A program made the position numbers and the translations under genes. Positions 56,928 to 64,000 of a stretch of 64,000 nucleotides of DNA are shown here, piece after piece (the first letter of the stretch is position 1; every line of letters starts with the position of its first letter). Under the pieces are notes generated by a model that saw only the letters and a list, made by a program, of their open reading frames with translations, had not been told where the DNA came from and made no database searches. Source of the stretch: Anisodus tanguticus (taxonomy: Eukaryota > Streptophyta > Magnoliopsida > Solanales > Solanaceae); contig CM067550.1 of NCBI GenBank assembly GCA_034509755.1, positions 4,581,001-4,645,000 on the forward strand, given 5' to 3'.

Positions 56928-57941
56928 ACATCAAATTAAATGATGTCTATCATGTTTCAGAATTGAAGAAGAATCTAGTTTCAGTCTCTCAAATACTGAT
57001 TCTGGAAAATATATTTTGTTTGGTCCAAATGATGTGAAAGTACTTGATAACATGAAAATCATTGAAGCTGATATTCTGTTTGCTGGTAAGAAGAAAGGCT
57101 CTTTATTTGTCCTGTCAGCAGGAGAGACGTATGTGAAGAAAACAAGCCAGATAGATAATGCAGCGATATGGCATGCTCGGTTAGGACATTTAGGTTATCA
57201 AATGCTACAAAATATCTCTTCAGATAAACTCTTATATGGCATGCCAACTTTAAAAAACGCACAAGAAAAAGTGATTTGTCAGGGTTGTCAATATGGCAAA
57301 TCACATCGTCTTCCTTTTAAAAGTTCATCAAATCGTAGATCAACTCCATTTGAACTAGTGCACACAGACTTGATGGGACCAATAAGAACAACAAATTGTA
57401 GCGGCTATCGATATGCGATGATATTGGTAGATGACTTCTCCAAATTTACTTGGGTGTATTTTTTAAGGGAGAAAAATGAAGCACTTTCCAAGTTCATTGA
57501 ATTTAATGGCATTGCAGAGAAGGAGTTAGGGCAAAAAATAAAGTGCTTGAGGAGTGACAATGGTGGTGAATTTATGTCAACTAATTTCTTTCAATTTTGT
57601 GAGGAAGATGGTATTCAAAGACAGATGACGTGTCCCAATACCCCTCAACAAAATGGGGTTGTAGAAAGGAAGTTGGCACATCTCGCTTCAGTAAGTCTTT
57701 CATGGCTACACGATAAGAACCTATCTCGCGAGCTATGGGCAGAAGCATTTCAATGTGCATGTCATAAATCGCTTACCTCCTTAGTCTGGTAAAAAAAAAG
57801 ACTTCTTTTGAATTTCTATATGATCAAAAGCCAAATGTTAGCTACTTTCGGGTGTTTGGTTCTATTTGCTATGTTCATGTTCCTAAATAAAATAGAATCA
57901 AACTTGATCCGAAAGCAAAGAGCTATATTTTATTTGATTAC

Positions 57942-58344
57942 TATTAGCGAATATTCTCCGAATATTCACAGTATATTTTGTAATTATGATAGATGTATAT
58001 TTAAGGTAACTTAGGATCCTTATTGTATTAGGAATCAACCATTTAAGATAAGTTAGGATTCTTACTGTATTAAGAATCAACCTCTGTACAACTATATATA
58101 TATTGTGCATAATGAAAGGAATCAACTTATGTACGACCATTTAAGATAGAATAATTTTCTTTAGGGATTCCTTTCATTATTCACAATATATATAGTTGTA
58201 CAGAAGTTATTCCTAATACAATAAGAATCCTAACTTACCTTAAATGGTTGATTCCTAATACAATAAGAATCCTAAGTTACCTTAAATATACATCTATCAT
58301 AATTACAAAATATACTGTGAATATTCGGATAATATTCGCTAATA
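57942..58344. mobile_element. Palindromic double-LTR insertion (D-family LTRs head to head)
   Basis: 403 bp. The left arm (57942 to about 58121) begins TATTAGCGAATATTCTCCG and follows the D1/D2 LTR sequence in order (ATGATAGATGTATATTTAAG, GTAACTTAGGATCC, GGAATCAACC, AATGAAAGGAATC). The right arm (about 58149-58344) is the reverse complement of the same LTR and ends with the complement of TATTAGCGAATATT. A spacer of about 27 bp lies between. ATTAC is duplicated exactly at 57937-57941 and 58345-58349. It sits in the integrase C-terminal coding of element B; the host frame on both sides is contiguous if the insert and one ATTAC are ignored. No primer-binding site, gag or pol. Confidence 0.92.
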
Positions 58345-58349
58345 ATTAC

Positions 58350-59401
58350 GACTCATGTAGAAAGGGAAGGAAGTGCATGGATACAGAAACCAAAAAGTTC
58401 GATGAAGTGTTATCTTGGTGTACACCCAAAATTCAGGTTTGGATAATATCACGCTTGATGATTATCAGAATGAGTCATTGTTCCCTGAAACTAATGCACA
58501 AGGAGTTGATGAATCACCTACTCCAGCTATGAAATTCGTCTTCAGCAAACGACGAGCAAATATCTAAAAGATCCTTGAGGGAGAAAAGGCAACCAGCTCA
58601 TCTCAAAGATTATCAAGTGCAGTTAAATCAATGCACTGTGACTTCGTGCTTCTTTGCTGGAGCATTTAATGAAGAACCTACATGTTACGAGAAAGCTAAG
58701 GGCTGTCAAAAATGGGAAATAGCAATGCAAGAAGAGATTGATGCCTTGAGGAAGAATGATACATGGAAGCTTGTACCAAAGCCAGAAACCAGCAAAGCAG
58801 TCACTTGTAAGTGGGTCTATCGACTGGAAAAAAATCAGATGACACAATTGAAAGATGCAAAGCTCGTCTCGTTGCTCGTAAATTTTCTCAAAGTTATGGG
58901 CAAGACTATGAAGAAACTTTCAGTCCTGTGGCGAAAATGGTAACTGTGAGATCAATTGTCTCACTTGCTGCTTTTAGAAGTTGGAAGTTATGGCAACTTG
59001 ATGTAAAGAATGCATTTATATACGGAGAGCTGGATCGTGAAGTTCTAAGAGAGCAACCTCAAGGGTTCATCTCTAAACAATTTCCCAACCATATTTGTCG
59101 ATTGAAAAAGGCGTTGTATGGCCTCAAACAAGCTCCACGTGCATAAAGTTGCATAATAATTTATTTTTTGTGGATTTAAAATCTCTGATTCAGATTCTAG
59201 TTATTTGTAAAATTAGAATCACAAATCCATTTGTTGGTTTTATTATACGTGGATGATGTGGGTGATATGATAATTAATGGAAGTGATGAAGAAGAAATAT
59301 CTGGCTTGAGGGATGATCTGTCGATTCGATTTGAGATGAAGAATTTGGGTGAGGTCGAATGTTTTCTTGGTTTGGAAGTAGAGAAAACACGTAAAGGGTA
59401 C
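58350..59401 (+). pseudogene. Copia element B, integrase end to RT
   Basis: Continues element B after the palindromic insertion. CRKGRKCMDTETKKFDEV at about 58360 completes the integrase-linker domain. An RT N-terminal region follows (WEIAMQEEIDALRKNDTWKL, then CKWVYRLEKN, at 58710-58835), with a frameshift. Then RCKARLVARKFSQSYGQDYE, FSPVAKMVTVRSIVSLAAF, QLDVKNAFIYGELDREVL and CRLKKALYGLKQAPRA run to a stop at 59146. After about 90 bp the catalytic box LLYVDDVGDMIING is retained at 59234-59275, followed by FEMKNLGEVECFLGLEVEKT. The frame is cut at 59401 by element C, at its GGTAC target duplication. Confidence 0.88.
59397..59401. repeat. Target duplication of element C, left copy
   Basis: GGTAC, repeated exactly at 63467-63471 on the far side of element C. 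Confidence 0.9.
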
Positions 59402-59479
59402 CGAAAGAAATAATCCCTTGATTATTTTTATTAATTGAAAGATTATTTATACAAATTACATATTTTTATAATAGGAGAA
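59402..59479 (-). repeat. Truncated 3' LTR of element C
   Basis: The 78 bp match the 3'-most part of the full LTR (63162-63239). The terminal T (plus strand) is replaced by C at 59402. Beyond 59479 sequence switches abruptly to the RT coding remnant. Confidence 0.9.
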
Positions 59480-61740
59480 CATCCCATCGGAATGTCGAGT
59501 GACAACAATCCCCAAAAAAGTAGCTCAAGGGCCCCAAGTCTTTCATAGCAAACTCATAGCTGAGCAGTGTCATGATAGACTGGCACAAGGCATCGGAAGA
59601 GGCTGTCAAAACACATATAGTATGATATAGGCCATGGATGAACCACGACGGTAGATGAATAATGAATTATCCGATCTGCTGTGAGTGAACCCAATAGTCG
59701 AAACATAGTCTGCAATCCGCGTATACCAGGCCCGTGGAGACTGCTTAAGCTCATATAAGGACTTCTTCAACAAACAGACATGATGAGGATGGTTGGGATC
59801 CCTGAATCCCAACGGCTGATGCATATAGACTGTTTCCTTGAGATCACCATGTAGAAAAGCATTATTGACATCCAACTGATAAATGTGCCATGCATTCGAA
59901 AGAGTCAAGCTAAGCACAATGTGAATGGTAGCCGGCTTGACCACCGGACTAAACGTCTCACCACAATCAACACCAACCTGTTGAGTCTTACCATCACCCA
60001 CAAGCCGCGCCTTATGTCGGGCAAATGAACCATCTGAATTTTCCTTATGAGCAAAAATCTACATAGACCGAATAATATTAATACCAGATGGACAGGGTAC
60101 CAACACCCACGTCTTATTATCAATAAGAGCATTAAATTCATCAGTCATAACAATTTTCCAATTCGAGTCATTTAATGCAGACACATGATTTTGGGGTAAG
60201 GGTGATTTAAGAACATTAGAATGTTAATTAAAATGTCATTTTGATTTAAAAATACCTCGTTGACTACGAGTGACCGGTTTATGACTCGAGGGAGAATTTG
60301 ACGGATTTTGGGAATTTGTTGGGTTCGGGACGGACTGGCCATCAGGCAGTGGGCCTGCTGGCCCAACACGGTATCTCGAGCGGTGACGGACCCGTTCAGG
60401 TAATCGGGTTGGGACCGGCCCAATCGGTGGAACTGGTCTAGTGGTGGTACTGGTATAGGCAGGGGGCGACAGACCAGTGGGGCCAGCGGGCAGTGGGACC
60501 GCTGGAGAATTTTGGGTGCGGTATATGTCCGAAAAATGCTGAATAACATATGAGGATATATTATCATCCAAAAAATTATACGAACTAGGCACGGGAGTAT
60601 TCTCCTTAGAAAATGGAAATTGGGATTCCTCAAAAATGACATGGCGATTAATGATGATTTTATTAGAGGATAAATCAAAGCATTTGTAGCCACGATGATT
60701 AGATGGAAAACCCAAAAACACACACCGAGTAGACCGGGCTTGAAATTTGTTAATTGTGGTGGATGGAAATAACGGATAATATAAACACCCAAAAACCCGA
60801 AGATGAGAATAAGAAAGAGTCTTATTATATAAAATTTGTAGGGGGGGAGAATATGTCAAACCTTTGGAAGGAATTATGTTAAGGAGATATGTAGCCATTT
60901 GAAGAACATGATGCCAAAAATATGGAGGTACAGAAGCATGAATTAATAGAGTGCGGATAATGTTATTTATGGACCAAATTTTACATTCGGCTGTCCTATT
61001 TTGTGAAGACATATGAGGACAAGAAAAATGAAAATTGATCCCATTATTAGCACAGAATTCCCGAAGCACCCCATTGTCATATTCTTTGCCATTATCACAC
61101 TGAATATTTTTAATTTCTCGGTCGAATTGGGTTCTAATGAATGCTCTGAATTTTAAGAAAACGGAAAAAACTTGAGATTTTTTCGCTATCGGAAACGTCC
61201 ATAAAAAGTTAGAATAATCATCCAAAAAGAGAACATAATACCGATGACCCACAGAACTAAGAACCGGAGATGTCCATAAGTCGCTATGAATAATATCAAA
61301 TGACATTAAAGTATGAGAATTTGAGTCTACAAATGACAACTTAATAATTTTTCCCAAAGAACAAGACATGCAATTTGGTGTACGACTTGTACCCTTACAT
61401 GAAATTATACTATTTTTATCTAAAGATGACAAAATAGATGATCCCGGATGACCAAGACGAACATGCCACAAGGAAGGAGAGATGGCTGCAAAGGCTGAAG
61501 GCAGGGCTTGACTCGATGGACCGGAACTGGGTGTGATAGGATAAAGATCTCCCTTACTATCACACCTCATGAGAGGACTCCCCGTCTTGAAATCCTTCAT
61601 AGAGAAACCAAATGGATCAAATACAATAGACACAGAATTGTCAGTAATGAATTTACGGACTGAGACTAAGTTTTTAATCAATTTAGGGCGTGTAGGGTGT
61701 TTTGAAAGATAAGAGGTGGATGAGGGGGAGATAACGTCTT
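59480..61740 (-). pseudogene. Element C pol remnant (integrase and half RT)
   Basis: A long open frame 61681-60236 (481 aa) covers pre-integrase wording (LMRCDSKGDLYPITP), the zinc region (WHVRLGHPG ... CMSCSLGKIIKLSF) and the integrase core, with Asp in HSDLWTSPV, Asp in QCDNGKEYDNGV and Glu in QNRTAECKIW. It then reads YPLFPSTTINKFQARSTRCV and a Pro-rich linker. RT continues after frameshifts: VNVGVDCGETFSPVV-like at 59970, then QLDVNNAFLHGDLKETVYMH and KKSLYELKQSPRAWYTRIAD in 60001-59606. The catalytic YVDD is lost: after ILYV about five codons are missing. The frame shifts to a TASSDA-like segment and EFAMKDLGPLSYF, ending near 59480 where the LTR fragment begins. Confidence 0.88.
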
Positions 61741-63000
61741 ATGACCATAACCACGAATTTGAATGGGAATTACCATTACCAACAATTATACCGCTAGGGC
61801 TGTTCAAATTGGAATAAGACGAGAGCGTACATGAATCGTATGTCATATGGGTAGTGGCACCGGTGTTCATATACCAATTTGGGTTCAGAGGATTTAAACC
61901 AAGCATGTGCATTGCGGCTTCGATGTCGGTAGGCGTGGGTGCCGCTGCGTGATGGGCTTGCGGGGGCCGAGGTCCAAGCACCCCCTGCTTGCAGTCTCGG
62001 CCCGAGGACGCGGCGGGTCGTAGGTGGAGGTGGACCAGCCGAATTGGGCACCGGATCGCATCGGGCTGTCCACTGCCAGTTGGACTGAAACTACCGCTGG
62101 GAGGAAAACTGGCTGGGCCTAAACTGCTATTGTGGGGCCCACTGCCACTGCATAGGGGCCCACTGCCACTGCATAGGGGCCCACTGTGGGCCCCAGAACT
62201 GCTGCTGCTGACCACCGCGAGGACCCCCATCGCCGCGGTTCTTGCCATTATTTTTCTTATTTATACCCTTTTTGCCGCCACCGTTGTTGCGGTTTTGGCC
62301 CGAATTGTTGGAACCGGTAGGATACACCTTGGACTCGGTCATCATGACTACGGGACTAGTACCGATAGTCGCTCGTTTTGCCATGCCTGCTTCTTCTAGT
62401 GTAAGCATAGAACGAGCCTGATAAAATTGCAGAAGCGGATTGCTTTGCCGAAGAAGCATTCCAACACTACTATAGGCCTCAGAGAGGCCGAAAACCATTT
62501 GGAGGACCAAACGATCGTTCGAAACCGCGCGCCAACGTTGCGAAGTTGGTCCGCCAATTCCTTTAATATTTTGCAATAAGCCGAATCATTAGGGAAATCT
62601 TCCATATGGACGTGGGAGAAATTCTGCTCAAGGGTAACAACTCTAAAATTTTGATTATCTTGAAATATATTACGAGTCTATCCCATGTCGCATGTGTCGT
62701 AGCGTCAGGCTCAATAATTGTTTGCAAAATGTCGGTAGATATTGTGGAATATATCCACTGTAGGACGGTAGCATCAAGAGTCGTCCACCACTTTGGATCA
62801 TCCTCGCGTTTTGACACCTCCGTATCCTTAGGAACCGCGGGGATTATGTGATGGATGACTTGATGCGATCATGCGTGAATTTTGAACAGTTCGGCCCACG
62901 TCGCATATTGGACGTTTTCTATTTCAAGAACAAGAGGGATGTTATTCTTGATGTTAGAAACTGTAAGGGTAGGATGAAACTTGTTCCGGGATGTAGACAT
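61741..63000 (-). pseudogene. Element C gag and protease remnant
   Basis: ATG at 63000 (MSTSRNKFHPTLTVSNIKNN), an early stop at 62869, then WWTTLDATVLQWIYSTISTD at about 62780 and LVLQMVFGLSEAYSSVGMLL in 62576-62127. The Gag tail is Gly/Asn-rich and then Gln/Trp-rich, with a 20-bp unit (GGGCCCACTGCCACTGCATA on the plus strand) in tandem near 62135-62195. I see no CCHC zinc knuckle. The protease box reads WYMNTGATTHMT at about 61875-61840: the catalytic Asp of D-T-G is Asn. Several frameshifts. Confidence 0.8.
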
Positions 63001-63161
63001 ATTGATAGAACAATATGTGATTGAGGGATTAGGGAGAAATTTTTGGAAGAAGGGGGTTCTCGTCGGCACGAAACCCGAGAGCAAGGTCTGGGATTTTGCT
63101 AGGGATTTGACGGAAAGGTGGAGAATTTGGGAGAGAAAATAAACCTAGACTGTTGATACCA

Positions 63162-63466
63162 TGAAAGAAATAATCACTTGATTATTTTCATTAATTGAAA
63201 GACTATTTATACAAGTTACATATTTCCATAATAGGAGAATCATATTCCTATTCTACTCCTAAAACCTTATTCTACTTGGATTACATTTATGGTAATACAA
63301 TTATTATGGTAGGTGTACAGTACTAATTACATTACAATATTACCTAAACTAGGAGACTAAATATTACCTAAATATATACTCTATATACAGTAATTGCAAG
63401 GGAGAAACCGAGACAATATACACAATATACACATGTATATTGTGTGTATATTGTGTATATTTAACA
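63162..63466 (-). repeat. 5' LTR of element C
   Basis: 305 bp. On the minus strand starts TGTTAAATATACACAATATA and ends ATTTCTTTCA, directly followed by the primer-binding site. Carries a block of ACAATATACACA-type repeats at 63410-63460. Confidence 0.9.
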
Positions 63467-63860
63467 GGTACTTCATATGTCAAAGAAGATATGCTAAGAA
63501 TTTGTTGAAGCATTTTTGTATGGGGAGGCAAAAGAAATGACATGTACAAGAAAGGGAATGAATTTATGTAGCAAGAATTTACAGACGCAGATTGAACTGG
63601 GGATGCGGCTGGTCATCGTTCAACTTCAGGGTACTGTTTCAACCTTGGATCCGCGGCTGTTTCTTGGTGTAGCAAGAAGCATCCCACTGTTGCTTTGTCC
63701 AGTACCGAAGCGGAATATATAGCAGCGACAATGGCAGCCCAAGAATGCATTTGGCTGAAATGTTTGATGGGAGATATCTTTGGCAAAATGGACTATGCTA
63801 TACAAATTCAATATGATAATGAAGTTGTATATGGACTATTTGGTCGTGATGCCTGTTGTT
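63467..63860 (+). pseudogene. Copia element B, RT end and RNase H
   Basis: Resumes element B exactly after the GGTAC duplication: CQRRYAKNLLKHF wording at 63472-63520 continues the RT reading frame interrupted at 59401. A deletion then removes the RT-RNase H connection. RNase H is readable at about 63577-63830: TDADWTGDAAGHRSTSGYCF (with one shift) and CSKKHPTVALSSTEAEYIAA, then AAQECIWLKCLMGDIF. The active-site pattern D-A-D-W and S-S-T-E-A-E-Y is visible. The sequence loses similarity near 63840-63860, and no right LTR is visible before the window ends. Confidence 0.85.
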
Positions 63861-64000
63861 AATTGGTGGTCGAAAACTCGAAATACATTACTTAACATGA
63901 AGTTGTATTCACGTTAATTTCTTTCCAACTAGTTATATCATATGTCAAAACGTATTACTTTACTATCTAAGAAGAGTGAATAAGCAAAAGCCTCTCCCGT
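63861..64000. other. Window end, unassigned
   Basis: AT-rich sequence after the element B RNase H remnant. Too short to classify. Confidence 0.4.

Larger units (their letters stand above)
56210..57941 (+). pseudogene. Copia element B, gag end to integrase
   Basis: A Tnt1/Tork-like copia on the plus strand. A Gag zinc-knuckle region at about 56330-56385 reads WHRCGKLRYIQRYC, in which the first Cys and the His of the C-x2-C-x4-H-x4-C pattern are lost. Protease WIVDSGCSHHVSGDDSLFSE at about 56504. SINE material interrupts 56604-56907. Then KLNDVYHVSELKKNLVSVSQ at about 56935, and an open frame 57016-57792: pre-integrase domain, HHCC zinc region (WHARLGHLG ... CQGCQYGKSH), and integrase core with Asp (VHTDLMGP), Asp (LRSDNGGEF) and Glu (QQNGVVERK) all present. 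The C-terminal part (YFRVFGSICYVHVP) breaks off at 57941, where the palindromic LTR element sits. Most of gag and the left LTR are missing. Confidence 0.85.
59402..63466 (-). mobile_element. Copia element C nested antisense in element B
   Basis: An Ale/Retrofit-like Ty1/copia on the minus strand, 4.07 kb, bounded by GGTAC duplications inside the RT gene of element B. Its 5' LTR is 63466-63162, followed by a primer-binding site (minus TGGTATCAAC at 63161-63152), gag, protease, integrase and the first half of RT. RNase H, the purine tract and most of the 3' LTR are deleted; only about 78 bp of that LTR remain (59402-59479). By eye the two LTR segments differ at about 7 of 78 positions, mostly C/T and G/A, so this insertion is older than D1/D2. 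Confidence 0.93.

Overview
The window is a stretch of plant nuclear chromosome. Intron-containing plant genes, intergenic DNA rich in A and T, and dense nested transposable elements all point to this. The repeats I recognise (a TS-type SINE ending in a CAACAA/TTG run, an Au-type tRNA-derived SINE, and Ty3/gypsy LTR remnants with typical tobacco/tomato-group wording) suggest Solanaceae, probably Nicotiana or a near relative. The species call is inference.

Three host genes look intact. They are a small DUF761-domain protein (4515-5177, +), a seven-exon cytosolic NAD-malate dehydrogenase (25592-29936, +, spliced length 332 aa), and a three-exon R2R3-MYB factor of the MYB13/14/15 type (50536-53063, -, 282 aa). 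Broken host fragments are a receptor-kinase C-terminal exon near 2 kb and pieces of an unrecognised gene family at 13 kb and 20.7-22.7 kb.

Layout: 0-4.5 kb holds repeats and a gypsy LTR-like piece; 4.5-5.2 kb the DUF761 gene; 6-10.9 kb a decayed Ty1/copia element (A); 12-13.6 and 20.7-23 kb duplicated non-TE blocks; 14.2-19.06 kb copia element D1; 19.2-20.7 kb a gypsy leader/LTR remnant; 23.4-25.4 kb MITEs and a 1 kb foldback just upstream of MDH; 25.6-30 kb MDH; 32.1-32.9 kb a hAT-like element; 34.1-36.9 kb a gypsy solo-LTR-like block; 37.0-37.4 kb a MITE with a SINE inside; 38.1-43.0 kb copia D2, a close sister of D1 in the same orientation; 45.3-49.9 kb an L1-type LINE; 50.5-53.1 kb the MYB gene with two SINEs in intron 2; 53.9-54.35 kb a TRIM retrotransposon; 54.4-55.6 kb a hAT-like element; 56.2-63.9 kb a Tnt1/Tork-like copia (B), interrupted by SINE pieces, a palindromic LTR-derived insertion and a whole antisense copia element (C).

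The most unusual object is the 403 bp insertion at 57942-58344. It consists of two head-to-head copies of the same LTR family that bounds D1 and D2. Both outer ends carry the LTR 5' terminus, and a perfect 5 bp target duplication flanks it. That is what an integrase would leave after inserting a palindromic cDNA. Other clear insertion footprints are a GGTAC duplication around element C, CATAT around D2, GTTAG around the TRIM, three target-site copies around the tandem SINEs, and a 20 bp duplication around a 42 bp SINE stub. The genes do not form an operon or pathway; each host gene is an independent unit in a repeat-rich landscape. Elements D1 and D2 flank the MDH gene as direct repeats.
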